This document shows positions 10,411 through 22,652 of a DNA stretch of 64,000 nt, piece by piece. The stretch's first letter is position 1. Each line of letters starts with the position of its first letter. The position numbers were made by a program, and so were the translations under genes. Source of the DNA: Xyrauchen texanus (taxonomy: Eukaryota > Chordata > Actinopteri > Cypriniformes > Catostomidae); contig NC_068301.1 of NCBI RefSeq assembly GCF_025860055.1, positions 2,689,879 through 2,753,878 of the forward strand. Reading direction: 5' to 3'. The notes under the pieces are model-generated. The model did not search any database. It was given only the letters and a program-made list of their open reading frames with translations, and was not told where the DNA came from.

Positions 10411-10904
10411 AACGAGAGACTCGGAGAGTAATGAAACTCTAACAGGCACTATAGCAAGAGATATTACAACCACAAAAAGTGACACAAAATGCTTTTTGTC
10501 TTCATTTTGAACAGTAATGTCTTTTGGTGAAATGTCTTCCTAGAAAAGTGTGCTCGATTTACCTTCAAATAATTGTCACTTTGATATTTTGTTAATGCCA
10601 CGCCTTTCAGACATTTTTAAGTGTGACAACCCCTGTCCAAATGTTTTTGGGGGCCATACATAACGGGGAACTCTACATGGAGTTCTAATGCAAGAGGTTT
10701 ATTTTGCTCTTGACTTGATTTAATGGAGCTATAAGCTCATGTCATGCACATTTCCAGATACATTTAATGATGAAACTAAAGGTAAAGTTTGTTTAAATGA
10801 CTTCTGCATTACCGAGAGCAAAACAGTGTGTGCTGTGCATGTTGTATAGTGAAAATATTTTCAAGCTAAATTTATATTTTGTGTGATTACCCTTGTCTTC
10901 AAAA
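10411..10904 (+). other. Probable gpr20 3' UTR and flank
   Basis: Starts at the gpr20 stop codon. No perfect AATAAA is seen close by; the nearest clear one is at 11134-11139, beyond a transposon fragment. The end of the transcript cannot be placed from sequence alone. Confidence 0.4.
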
Positions 10905-11090
10905 CAGCCCCAATTCTCCTACTCACACCTGGACGCTTTTTCTTGGTTGTTGGCAGATAGGATGTCCCAAGCGTCTTGGATAATTCTCCACAGTTCTTCT
11001 ATCTATTTCGGCTGTCTCAATCACTTCTGTCTCTTTATGTTATCCCAGACTGATTCGATGTTCAGTGGGGGGTCCCCTGAGGGCACGCAC
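10905..11090 (-). pseudogene. Tc1/mariner transposase C-terminal fragment
   Basis: On the minus strand this reads pieces of the end of a Tc1-like transposase: LNIESVWDNIKRQK, then RQPK and IEELWRIIQDAWDILSANNQ, interrupted by stop codons. This corresponds to the region around and after the third catalytic acidic residue (the E of ESVWD). No ends or N-terminal part are present. It lies within or just after the gpr20 3' UTR. Confidence 0.65.
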
Positions 11091-11317
11091 ACAAAAAAGA
11101 GGCATGGAAAAGCTACTTTTAGTAAAGGTAACTAATAAACGTTTGTAGTTATTCTCTCATTTTCTTTTTCTTTCGCTTCAAAAGTTCGGTTTTAAAGTTG
11201 AGAACCAGAAATGCAGAGATATTTTATGTATTTGTGTACACTTCATACACTTATTTAACACCGTTAGTCTGCAGGTTCATGTTAGCATTGTGCTGTTAGC
11301 CTGTGAGCTACACTATT

Positions 11318-12138
11318 GTAGAGTGGAGGAGGGCGGGGCCGGGCTGGAACAACACACGCCCCCAATCAGCCTGATGGGGCACGCGAGGGATAAGGGCGGC
11401 CGGTGATGACAGTTCGAGAGAGAGAGAATTACAGGCAGCTGCTCTGTGTGTTTGTTTGTGTGTTTTTGGTTCAGTTTATTATTATTATTATTTATATTTC
11501 TAAGCCAGTTCTCGCCTCGTCCTTTCCCTTATACCTCTTTACACTGGTACCGAAACCCGGGAGGGAGGAGGGATGCCCGTCGCGGAGCCCTCGACACTGT
11601 CGTCCACCCAGGGGAGTGCTGCTGCCATCCGCCAGGGGATGGAGTATCCCGACATCCGTCCACGAGGCAAGTGGGAACTGGACTCCCCTACCGCCTGAAG
11701 CGAAGGAGCCGCTGCCAGGGGCGGAGGAGTGCACTGTCGTCCCCCTGAAACGCAGAGGGGTCGAGAAGACCGACATCTGTGAGGGGAGGAAGGAAGCGAC
11801 TCCCCTATGGCCTGGAGTGATGGTGCCGCTCCAGGCAGTCAAGGAGGTCGGGCTACTCCATTCCCCGGCGGACGGCAGTGTCGAGGACTTCCCTCCTCCT
11901 TCCCGGGATTCGGCACCAATGTAAAGCGGGTTATGGGAAAGGAGGAGGCGAGAACCGGCTTAACAATATAAATAATAGTAACGGAAAACACACCAACATA
12001 AACACAGAGCAGCTGCATGTCATTCTCTCTCGAACCGTTGTCACCGGCTGCCTTTATCCCTCGCGTGCCCCCATCAGGCTGATTGGGGGACCGGGTGTGC
12101 GTTGTTCCAGCCCGGCCCCACCCTCCTCCGCTCTACAC
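11318..12138. repeat. Fold-back (large palindromic) repeat with GC-rich arms
   Basis: The left arm (11318 to about 11565) and right arm (about 11905 to 12138) are imperfect reverse complements over more than 200 bp. Landmarks pairing across the axis: 'GGGGCCGGGCTGGAACAACA' with 'TGTTCCAGCCCGGCCCCACC'; 'GGGGCACGCGAGGGATAA' with 'TTATCCCTCGCGTGCCCC'; 'TTCGAGAGAGA' with 'TCTCTCTCGAA'; 'CCGAAACCCGGGAG' with 'TCCCGGGATTCGG'. The ~340-bp centre is GC-rich, with direct subrepeats such as 'CTGTCGTCC'. Open frames here (up to 173 codons) run through the palindrome on both strands and look incidental. The short conserved block beside CCGAAACCCGGGA resembles a retroelement primer-binding region, which is a guess. 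A partial third copy of one arm is at 48993-49085. Confidence 0.7.
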
Positions 12139-12579
12139 GTGCATTGTGAACAAACAGCGCTCCGGGCTCACTTGATATACACCTATATTAGCCTCACTTC
12201 ACTGGTTACCGGTTCGCTTCAGAGTTGATTTGAAAATCCTTTTATTTCAAGTCATTGAATAACTCGGCACCATCCTATCGTTTCCTATTCACAATCTGTT
12301 TTCTTCCGTCTTTGTACACGTTCAAGGAAGGGTGGGAAAGGAGGACACAGGAAACTTGGGCTTCAACTCAAAGGTATAACTTTAGCTTAACCTCAAGATA
12401 GTCTCTTTCAGACGGGTAGCTATCTCTCCCTTGTCTCTGGCCTGGTCCCTTTTTATCGCTCTCCCCAGAGCTTACTGCAATCAGAAACCGGTGTTAGACA
12501 TTATAGCGCTCGGGTGTGTGCACCCTTACCGCTTCCTCTCCAGACGAATGCTCGACCCCGCCGCCACAGGGGTCGGCTG
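12139..12579. other. Unassigned sequence, possibly retroelement-derived
   Basis: Moderately GC-rich with no coding domain. It lies between the fold-back repeat and a minisatellite. No terminal repeats identified. Confidence 0.3.
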
Positions 12580-13235
12580 CCCATAAAACCCTAGTAACAC
12601 CATAGCAACAGCCTGGTAACTATCCCAAACGCCCACTGCAATGACCTTGCAACCACTCATAACACCCTAGCAACCCCATAGCAATTTGCTAGCAACCAAA
12701 GCATAACACTCAAGCAAACCCACCGTAATGTCCTGGCAACAATCCATATCAACATAGCAACCCTTTATCAACAGCCTAGCAACCAACCATAACACCCTTG
12801 CAACCCCATAAGATCTGTCTAGCAACCGACCATAACACCTTAGCAACTCCATAGCAATGGTTTGACAACTAACCATAACTCCCTAGCAACCCCTTAGCAA
12901 TGGCCTAGCAACCAACCATAACACCCTAGCAAATTCATAGCAATGGTCTGACAACCAACCATAACACCCTAGCATCCCCATAGCAACCAACCATAACACC
13001 CAAGCAACCCCATAGCAACTGCCTGGCAATGAACCTTAACACCCTAGCATCCCCATAGCAACCAACCATAACACCCAAGCAACCCCATAGCAACTGCCTG
13101 GCAACGAACCTTAACACCCTAGCATCCCCATAGCAACCAACCATAACACCCAAGCAACCCCATAGCAACTGCCTGGCAACTAAACTTAACACCCTAGCAA
13201 CCCCGTAGCAACTGCCTGGCGACCAACCTTAAACC
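12580..13235 (-). repeat. 43-bp minisatellite, array A (inverted)
   Basis: Degenerate tandem units of about 43 bp such as 'ACACCCTAGCAACCCCATAG' followed by 'CAACTGCCTGGCAAC'. The reverse complement is the same family as arrays B (14950) and C (16383). The array is diverged at its left end and more regular near 12960-13190, where an ~85-bp double unit repeats. A frame of 85 codons through it is a by-product of the repeat. Confidence 0.9.
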
Positions 13236-13530
13236 GAGGTCCTGACTCTTTGTGGTCAATCCCAGGGCACTACTCGTAAAGAGTAGGGGTGTAACCCCGG
13301 TGTCCTGGCCAAATTTCCCCCATTGACCCATCCCAATCATGGCCTCCTAATAATCCCCATTCATTAATAGGCTGTATCACTCTACTCTCTCGTCTCCACC
13401 AATAGCTGGTGTGTGGTGAGCGTTCTGGCGCACTAAGGATGCGGCACACCGGTGGATGAGGTGATGGAGGATGAGGAGAGTCCCCTATTCACTGTGTAAA
13501 GTCAGGAAGGCGCTATATAAATGTGATAAT
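13236..13530 (+). mobile_element. SINE/LINE-tail-like retroposon
   Basis: Ends with 'AAGGCGCTATATAAATGTGA' after 'TTCACTGTGTAAAG', a 3' end typical of fish CR1/L2-clade LINEs and the SINEs that borrow it. Upstream blocks ('CCACCAATAGCTGGTGTGTG', 'GAGCGTTCTGGCGCACTA') are familiar components of such fish SINEs. I cannot define the 5' end exactly. Confidence 0.55.
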
Positions 13531-14949
13531 TAAGATTCCCTACAGTTCCAGTTTGAAAGTAGGTTATATACGTTTGCTGTGTTTTTGTCAGTGTGTTCCA
13601 GGTGGGTCATTAAAGTGTCTAAATTGTTTGCCAAATATTTCTACTACTGGTTAAATTTACTACTACTGCACTGGTGACCTTTTATAGTCATTGTTTGTCA
13701 TGTGGTTTCACCTCAATGTTGATATAGCAGGTTTTGGGATGAGTCAGTCTCTTTGAATGCTGCCGCCTGTTTTTCCAGTTTTACTGAGATGTTTGTTTTT
13801 TCTTTGACACTCCTAAGCGAAATCCTATCAGTATTAAACTGTTACAGTATTTCTCGCCTGTGCTACAGATCTTTCCCTGTAATTTGAAATAGGAAGCTTA
13901 ATTGAAGACTGTACTCTACACAAGGACAACTTTACCTTTCGAGAAACCTCCTCAAATCTATAGGCCTGGTTTATACGGTCTAGTATTCTGTTATGTGTTT
14001 TTTTTTTCCACATGTTGAATGCGTTCATAAATCACATCCTGTCTGTTTCCAGGAATTATGGAGATTCTCATTTGTTCCACAGTGCATTATTTGTCATCAC
14101 GAAAATCCCAAACCTCATGAAAAACAAGTTTCTTTCATCAACCACAGTTTATTTTTGAACAACAATACTCTGTTCAACCTTAAATGCCAACAATGAAATG
14201 TGTTGAAACTCACATATTACAAAAAACATCCATCAAAGTTGAGGAAAGGTTGTTTTGAATGCATCTCACTGAATAATGAAATCTCTGGGGATTGTCTGGG
14301 GCTGCAGTCGTTTCGTTTGTTGGCCAATTGAAGATGATGACTGAGGTTTGCTGTGAATATATCAGATGTGGGCACAGATCTCCTCGAGAGGTCAGAATGT
14401 TTGCAGACAGGGACGTCCTCTGTGACACTCACACAACATCTTGAGGATTATCAGAGGAATACGACATTCTGACACTTGTAATATAAACCTGCTCTGTTAG
14501 AAGTCTCCTCTGATACAGGATCAGCCCAGTCTAATCCACTGTGATGGAAACTGGTCGAACTGGACACTATGGATCAACAGTTGCTCTTGACAAAGGCCCA
14601 GTGTTTCAATCATGTTGCCAAACATTAAATACATTACACCACAATCTTTTGTCAATCCCCATCTCACCATAACCAGAGTACAATGGCACATTGAATTATT
14701 CACTTTGTGTATTGGAAAATACTCAAGACAAACTTTAATAACTCTAAATAAAGCTTTGGCTTAAAGTTTAAAACCTTTTAAAAGGTTGAGGTTATGCAAT
14801 GATGGATGGATGGATGGATAGATACAGTAGATATTTTCTATCTTTAACTCTTTCTTTTGATATTGTGTTGTTTTTGTTTACAGAGCATTTTTGAAAAAGG
14901 TTACAATAAAGATACTTTCTGACTTAAAAACACTCTCAAGGGACAATAC
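13531..14949. other. No recognisable gene; short GATG microsatellite
   Basis: Includes a short (ATGG)n/(ATAG)n run near 14800-14825. Otherwise no feature seen. Confidence 0.4.
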
Positions 14950-15905
14950 ACTCAATTTTGAGTTGCTAGGGTGTTATGGTTGGTTAACAGGCAGTTGCTA
15001 TGGGGTTGCTAGGGTTCTAAGGTTGGTTGCCAGGCAGTTGCTATGGGGTTGCTAGGGTTTTAAGGTTGGTATCTATGGGGATGCTAGGGAGTTATGGTTG
15101 GTTGTCAGACCATTGCTATGAATTTGCTAGGGTGTTATGTTGGTTAACAGGCAGTTGATATGGGGTTGCTAGGGTGTTAATGTTGGTTGCCAGGCAGTTA
15201 CTATGGGGTTGATGGGGTGCTAAGGTTGGTTGCCAGGCAGTTGCTATGGGGTTTCTAGGGTGTTAAGGTTGGTTGCCAGGCAGTTGCTATGGGGATGCTA
15301 GGGTGTTATGGTTGGTTGTCAGACCATTGCTATGAATTTGCTAGGGTGTTATGGTTGGTTGCTTGGCCATTGCTAAGGGTTTGCTAGGGAGTTATGGTTA
15401 GTTGTCAAACCATTGCTTTGGAGTTGCTAAGGTGTTATGATTGGTTGCTAGACAGTTCTTATGGGGTTGCAAGGGTGTTATGGTTGGTTGCCAGGCTGTT
15501 GCTAAAGGGTTGCTATGGTGATATGGATGGTTGCCAGGTCATTACTCTGGGTTTGCTTGAGTGTTATGCTTTGGTTGCCAGCAAATTGCTATGGGGTTGC
15601 TAGGGTGTTATGAGTGGTTGCAAGGTTATTGCAGTGGAGTTGCTAGGGTGTTTGGGATAGTTACCAGGCCGTTGCTATGGTGTTACTAGGGTTTTATGGG
15701 TGTTTTCCAGCCCTTTCCAATGGGGTTGCTAGGTTGTAATAGGTTGTTGCTAGGTTTGTCACTATGGGTTTGCTAGGGTGTTCTGGGTTGTTGCCAGGAA
15801 GTTGCTAGGGAGTTGCTAGGGTTTCATGTATGATTGCTAGACCATTGCTATGGGCTTGCTATGGTGTTATGGATGGTTACTAGGCTGTCACTATGGGGTT
15901 GCTAG
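14950..15905 (+). repeat. 43-bp minisatellite, array B
   Basis: Diverged tandem units of about 43 bp with the pattern 'GTTGCTATGGGGTTGCTAGG' then 'GTGTTATGGTTGGTTGCCAGG'. About 22 units. It is in the opposite orientation to array A and the same orientation as array C. The divergence suggests an older array. Confidence 0.9.
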
Positions 15906-15909
15906 GGAG

Positions 15910-16382
15910 CAGTGTTATTATAGTTAACGAAAACTAACTAAAATCATTTTCGTTAACTAAAATTAAGAAAAAAAAAGAAACTTAACTAAAATACTTTTTC
16001 ATAACTCCATTTTATTTTTTGACATAATATGGTGAAATGGGACAATTTAGGAAGTGTTTATTTTCTTGACACTTTGAATTATGATCCAAATGACACAACC
16101 TAATTATACCTTTGAAGAAAGCTTAGGATGTCCTCTAACTTAGTCAAAGGAAAAAAATAAGAAATATTTGATACTGGGAAGATCCTTTTTTGATCAAATC
16201 TCTGATGTTTAAGCAGCTAGGTTAAAGTAAAAGAGGAAAAATTATTCTCTAGAAGATATATATATCTGAAATGACATTTTCTTCTACACTTTCCATCATA
16301 ACATTAAGTAAATTTGTACTTGTTTATAAACTTAACTACATTTCTGTCATTTTCGTTACCATTGTTTTTCCCACCAGTGGAA
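15910..16382 (+). repeat. Dispersed AT-rich repeat separating arrays B and C
   Basis: Begins 'AGTGTTATTATAGTTAACGA' with repeated 'AACTAAAAT' motifs. The reverse complement of this start appears near 61340-61375 ('TTCGTTTAGTTTCGC', 'AATGACAATAACACTGG'). It may be an insertion that split one minisatellite into arrays B and C. Confidence 0.5.
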
Positions 16383-17718
16383 AAATGTGTGGTTACCAGG
16401 CTGTTGCTATAGGATTGCTATGGGTGGTTACCAGGCTGTTGCTATAGGATTGCTAGGGTGTTATGGGTAGTTACCAGACTGTTGCTATAGGATAGCTAGG
16501 GTGTTATGGGTAGTTACCAGGCTGTTGCTATAGGATTGCTAGGGTGTTAAGGGTAGTTACCAGACTGTTGCTATAGGATAGCTAGGGTGTTATGGGTAGT
16601 TACCAGGCTGTTGCTATAGGATTGCTAGGGTGTTATGGGTAGTTACCAGGCTGTTGCTATAGGATAGCTAGGGTGTTATGGGTAGTTACCAGGCTGTTGC
16701 TATAGGATAGCTAGGGTGTTATGGGTAGTTACCAGGCTGTTGCTATAGGATTGCTAGGGTGTTATGGGTAGTTACCAGGCTGTTGCTATAGGATTGCTAG
16801 GGTGTTATGGGTAGTTACCAGGCTGTTGCTATAGGATTGCTAGGGTGTTATGGGTAGTTACCAGGCTGTTGCTATAGGATTGCTAGGGTGTTATGGGTAG
16901 TTACCGGGCTGTTGCTATAGGATTGCTAAGGTGTTATGGGTAGTTACCGGGCTGTTGCTATAGGATTGCTAGGGTGTTATGGGTAGTTACCGGGCTGTTG
17001 CTATAGGATTGCTAGGGTGTTATGGGTAGTTACCAGGCTGTTGCTATAGGATAGCTAGGGTGTTATGGGTAGTTACTAGGCTGTTACTATAGGATTGCTA
17101 GGGTGTTATGGGTAGTTACCAGGCTGTTGCTATAGGATTGCTAGGGTGTTATGGGTAGTTACCAGGCTGTTGCTATAGGATTGCTAGGGTGTTATGGGTA
17201 GTTACCAGGCTGTTGCTATAGGATTGCTAGGGTGTTATGGGTAGTTACCAGGCTGTTGCTATAGGATTGCTAGGGTGTTATGGGTGGTTACCAGGCTGTT
17301 GCTATAGGATTGCTAGGGTGTTATGGGTGGTTGCCAGGCTGTTGCTATAGGATTGCTAGGGTGTTATGGGTAGTTACCAGGCTGTTGCTATAGGATTGCT
17401 AGGGTGTTATGGGTAGTTACCAGGCTGTTGCTATAGGATTGCTAGGGTGTTATGGGTAGTTACCAGGCTGTTGCTATAGGATTGCTAGGGTGTTATGGGT
17501 AGTTACCAGGCTGTTGCTATAGGATTGCTAGGGTGTTATGGGTAGTTACCAGGCTGTTGCTATAGGATTGCTAGGGTGTTATGGGTAGTTACCAGGCTGT
17601 TGCTATAGGATTTCTAGGGTGTTATGGGTAGTTACCAGGCTGTTGCTATAGGATTGCTAGGGTGTTATGGGTGGTTACCAGGCTGTTGCTATATGATTGC
17701 TAAGGTGTTATGGTTTGT
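16383..17718 (+). repeat. 43-bp minisatellite, array C (highly homogeneous)
   Basis: About 31 units with an exact 43-bp period, for example 16809 to 16852. The unit is 'GGGTAGTTACCAGGCTGTTG' + 'CTATAGGATTGCTAGGGTGT' + 'TAT'. Only a few variant positions segregate (gat/tgc, gta/gtg, acc/gcc, agg/ggg). The near-identity of units contrasts with arrays A and B and points to recent expansion or homogenisation. Confidence 0.95.
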
Positions 17719-18629
17719 TGCGTACTAGCCAAAGTAAAAAGAGCTCAGCCCCAAAGTCTCTAAGATGTCTTCGGTCCTTCCTTTAATGCAAGAGGGCTTT
17801 TTATGTTATTGCTCAGATGTTGCTCTTTCTTAACCCTGGTAAGTTCTCATGTATGTTTGAAGAGAGTGTCAAATTTGCATCAGATTTTTTTCCTTAAATT
17901 GACTCAAAATAAGTTAAATGAGTCAATAGACATACAAGAGCATAGAGCTATTAATTAGTGTGGCTAGCATAGCTCAGATGCTTGAAATGTTCATACATCT
18001 CTGACTTTTGATTGCAGATGTTATCTTGGAAAATCTGAGCACAGATTGAGATGTTGTTGAGAGACATGATATTACAGGGCTTTTTTTTTTTTTCTTATGA
18101 CAAAAATGTTGGTCTTCATTTACTCTCATTGCTGTCTATGAGAAACAAGTGAGATATTAAAGAGATCTCATTTGTGATGTTTCATTTCTATGGCGATTGG
18201 AATCGTAGTGCTGTGATTAGTCAAGTCCCCTCTGTCCTCCGCGAGTCCATTTAATGGTCCCGTTGGGTGTGAAAGGGCAGGAAGAGAAACTGAGAGTCCT
18301 GATAATCACACACTTCACATGGAGAAACAATAGCGGCCCGGAGCTCTCCCACCACCTCTGATCGACTTCTCTCAGCTGCTCAGAGTTTATCAACACAATG
18401 GTTTCCTGTCCAGGCGGTGTGTAGTCTGCTAACGGGGTGAGATCCCAGCGACCGGAGCGGAACTCACAGGCCTGTTTGTGTCGCGGCACTGGATGACCCG
18501 TCTTCCTCACAGTCGTTCATCATCGCTTAAACGCTGAAAGAGGGATAACTGCTTAACATATCCCTCAATGTCTGGGGTCATTAAGTCCTTTTGATCTTGG
18601 GTTTCTTTGGCAATAGGCAAAACATATAA
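17719..18629. other. No recognisable feature
   Basis: Includes a poly-T run at about 18081-18094. A 97-codon minus-strand frame at 18217-18510 has no domain I recognise. Confidence 0.35.
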
Positions 18630-19053
18630 GGGGTAAAGTGGGACACACATTCACAACACAAAGGTGCAGGCAATTGGACATTTCCATTTGTGTTTCATAT
18701 TCATTCTCATCATTGTTGCTATCTAAGTCAAAAAATAAACCCATAACTTATCTTTAAATGACCCAGTATGCTGGCCATTTTACCAGTATTACCCTGTCCC
18801 ACTTTGCCAATATTCCTCTGGTAAAGTGGGACAGAGCAAAATTGATTCTGCATTTCTTTCTAGATTTTCTGATAGACTTCACCATTGCTTTTCCCACCAG
18901 TGGACATTAAATGACCTCATGAAGACCCTTGATTTAGCATCATCAACTTATGAAGCCAAAAGGTTTACTGTATACTTCCCAAAGATTCCCAAACCATTAA
19001 AGGAAATACATATGGATTTAATGGGGATCAAGCTTAACTGTCCCACTTTACCC
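18630..19053. mobile_element. Tandem pair of short inverted-repeat elements (GGGTAAAGTGGGACA ends)
   Basis: Four copies of a 15-16-bp end occur in alternating orientation: GGGGTAAAGTGGGACA at 18630-18645, CTGTCCCACTTTGCC at 18794-18808, GGTAAAGTGGGACAG at 18820-18834, and CTGTCCCACTTTACCC at 19038-19053. This makes two adjacent modules of ~180 and ~235 bp, each bounded by inverted repeats. They may be two MITEs or one element with an internal palindrome. No coding capacity and no clear target duplication. Confidence 0.6.
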
Positions 19054-19234
19054 ATATTCACTCTATATAACTTTTGAACGTATTAATAAATTGAGTGGTA
19101 TTTAAAAATCATAATCATAAATTCTTCCAAGAACCAAATGATCAGATTATGCTGTCCACCCGGGTCATCACTAGACCCCGTTTACCGGGGCACCAGAATT
19201 AACAATGTGATTAAGTCATCTGTAAAAGCTATTT

Positions 19235-19668
19235 GAAGGAGAATATTTTTTCAAACACACCAAATCTTTCAATTCTGGGACCCCCATATAAAAAAGTGGA
19301 CACTTTATGAATTATTGGGGGGGCCTTTGCTCCACTGATGATAAAACTCCACAAGAGATCCCCCCCGGAGAAGATTTTGCAAAAACACCAAAACTATTCA
19401 ATTCTGGGACCTCTTGTGAAAAAAAGAGGACACTTGGGGAGCCTTTGCCCCACTGGTGATAAAACTATACATGAGAACCCACCCCCGGTTAATTTTTTTG
19501 CAAAACACCAAAGAATTAAATTCTGGGACCCCCCTACAAAAAAAGGGACAGTTTATGAATTAATGGGGGGCCTTTGTCTCATTGGGGGGCCTTTGTCCCA
19601 TTGGAGATAAAAGTCTACATAAGAACCCCTGGAGAAGATTTTGTAAAACACTAAAACATTCAATTCAA
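19235..19668 (+). repeat. ~120-130-bp tandem repeat, about 3.5 copies
   Basis: The block 'ATTCTGGGACC' recurs at 19272, 19401 and 19520. Each copy is preceded by 'CAAAACACCAAA' and followed by a run of A, 'GGACA', 'GGGGGGCCTTTG' and 'GATAAAACT'. The fourth copy is partial. The units differ by small indels. Confidence 0.8.
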
Positions 19669-20864
19669 GTAATAAAGTTCTACAAATACCAACAATCGAC
19701 TCGTTTGTGTCTATTTCACTTTCTCGTGTACTTCATCATGCAAAACACACAATCTCGATCAAACTCGCGTCCAGACCGTTAGGAGACTTAAAACTTAAAC
19801 AGGAGGCTTGTTTGCTGACCAATATCCCTGTATACCTTATCTCATCTCAGAGGTCACGGATTCCAGCACCCAATAACAATTTTAAGAATGGTTTGTGAGG
19901 CGCACAGATATGTTGTTCTCAACGGTCGGGCACACAGGCCCGGAGATGGCGTGATAAAACTAGGCCAGCGATATACTGCAACAGGAAGCGTTTCGTGAGA
20001 TTTCCCACTGAATGTTGTTCTTATGGATGTAATATACCCGGCATCTACAACTGGTGCTGCTTTCTGCTTCCCTTCACACCATTATATCCCAGTACTGACT
20101 CACAGAGCACAGGCCCGGCTGCTGGGAAAGGAGTCGTAGACAATAATGACTTTACAGATCTGTAAATGTTCACATTTATAGTATTAATTCAAAAGCTACA
20201 CAAAACTGAGCACACATTTTCAGTGGTATAGTGGGGAATGTTATTGATTGTCAGTTTTGAGATGACATCACATCCTGTGATCAATTAACGCCCCACAGTT
20301 AACAGCAGTTGTGCGCTGCACATGCAGGTCATGTCCACAGGCCCGTGAGAAGAAATTTGGACAAAGTTTTACTGAAGGCAATATATTGATCAGAGTTATT
20401 ATGTATTCTGCTCTATTTGATGCATGTGTGTTGCCAACAGCAACAAGAAATCAGCAGACCGTGATTGTGTGTATGAGGATAATATGAATTATAAATGTAA
20501 ATATTTAAAATAATATAACCCCAACAATGTTGGATGATACGGGAGGATACACAAATGTAAGAGGCTGGGGGAGGATGACTAAAGTAGCTGGTGAAAAATA
20601 TTAAAAAGGGTGTTCCTGCAAATAGAGGTCATGTGACACGTGCACAAACTCTGATGGCTGCTGACCTTAGAGACAAATGTTCCTAACATTTCAATATTAT
20701 TTTTAGACATTGTAAAATAAAAAATAAAAACATTATTTTGAAGAAAAAAAATTGGAAAATGGCAATATTTAATTTTCTGACTAATCTTTATGTTCTTTTA
20801 GGGTTAATATAACATGACACAATATTTACCTTTGTTTTCCAGGTCAGATACAAAATAGCCATTA
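19669..20864. other. No recognisable feature
   Basis: Intergenic-looking sequence left of the GACA/GATA block. No motif identified. Confidence 0.4.
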
Positions 20865-21179
20865 TCTATCATCTGTCTGTCTGTCTGTCTATCTATCATC
20901 TGTCTGTCTGTCTGTCTGTCTATCATCTGTCTGTCTGTCTGTCTATCTATCATCTGTCTGTCTGTCTGTCTATCATCTGTCTGTCTGTCTGTCTATCTAT
21001 CATCTGTCTGTCTATCTATCATCTGTCTGTCTGTCTGTCTATCATCTGTCTGTCTGTCTGTCTATCTATCATCTGTCTCTCTGTCTGTCTATCATCTGTC
21101 TGTCTGTCTGTCTATCTATCATCTGTCTGTCTGTCTGTCTGTCTATCATCTGTCTGTCTGTCTGTCTGTCTATCTATCA

Positions 21180-21210
<31 letters not shown>

Positions 21211-21389
21211 GTCTGTCTGTCTGTCTATCTATCATCTGTCTATCTGTCTGTCTGTCTGTCTATCTATCATCTGTCTATCTGTCTGTCTGTCTGTCTATCT
21301 GTCATCTGTCTATCTGTCTGTCTGTCTATCTATCATCTGTCTGTCTGTCTGTCTATCTATCATCTGTCTGTCTGTCTGTCTGTCTATCA

Positions 21390-21423
<34 letters not shown>

Positions 21424-21778
21424 ATCTGTCTGTCTGTCTGTCTGTCTATCTATCATCTGTCTGTCTGTCTGTCTATCTATCATCTGTCTATCTGTCTGTC
21501 TGTCTGTCTATCTATCATCTGTCTATCTGTCTGTCTGTCTGTCTATCTGTCATCTGTCTATCTGTCTGTCTGTCTATCTATCATCTGTCTGTCTGTCTGT
21601 CTATCTATCATCTGTCTGTCTGTCTATCATCTGTCTATCATCTGTCTGTCTGTCTATCTATCTATCATCTGCCTGTCTGTCTGTCTGTCTATCATCTATC
21701 TATCTATCTATCATCTGTCTGTCTGTCTATCTATCTATCATCTGTCTGTCTGTCTATCATCTGTCTATCTATCTATCA

Positions 21779-21816
<38 letters not shown>

Positions 21817-22039
21817 ATCTGTCTATCTGTCTATCATCTGTCTATCTATCATCTGTATGTCTGTCTATCTGTCTATCATCTGTCTATCTATCTATCTATC
21901 ATCTGTCTGTCTGTCTATCTATCTATCATCTGTCTGTCTGTCTATCTATCTATCATCTGCCTGTCTGTCTGTCTGTCTATCATCTGTCTATCTATCTATC
22001 ATCTGTCTGTCTGTCTATCATCTGTCTATCTATCTATCA

Positions 22040-22073
<34 letters not shown>

Positions 22074-22593
22074 ATCTGTCTATCTATCATCTGTCTGTCT
22101 ATCTGTCTATCATCTGTCTGTCTATCTATCATCTGTCTGTCTGTCTATCTGTCTATCTATCTATCTATCATCTGTCTGTCTGTCTGTCTATCTATCTATC
22201 ATCTGCCTGTCTGTCTGTCTGTCTATCATCTGTCTATCTATCTATCATCTGTCTGTCTGTCTATCTGTCTATCATCTGTCTATCTATCTATCATCTGTCT
22301 GTCTGTCTGTCTGTCTATCATCTGTCTGTCTATCTATCAACTGTCTGTCTGTCTATCTGTCTATCATCTGTCTATCTATCTGTCTTTCTGTCTGTCTATC
22401 ATCTGTCTGTCTGTCTGTCTGTCTATCTGTCTGTGTGTCATCTGTCTGTCTGTCATCTGTCTGTCTATCTGTCTGTCTGTCTATCTATCATCTGTCTGTC
22501 TGTCTATCTAGCTATCTGTCTGTCTGTCTGTCTGTGTGTTTGTCTGTCAGTCTGTTGTTCTTTTATCTGTGTGTCTGTCTATCGATCTGTCTG

Positions 22594-22652
<59 letters not shown>

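Noticed and set aside
11403..11924. 173-codon frame
   Set aside because: Runs through the fold-back repeat and is matched by an equally long antisense frame; no domain recognised.
16383..17718. Regular repeats that could suggest a CRISPR array
   Set aside because: The 43-bp units are contiguous with no unique spacers, no cas genes are present, and the genome is vertebrate; it is a minisatellite.
18217..18510. 97-codon minus-strand frame
   Set aside because: No recognisable motif, no splice or promoter context; kept only as unassigned.
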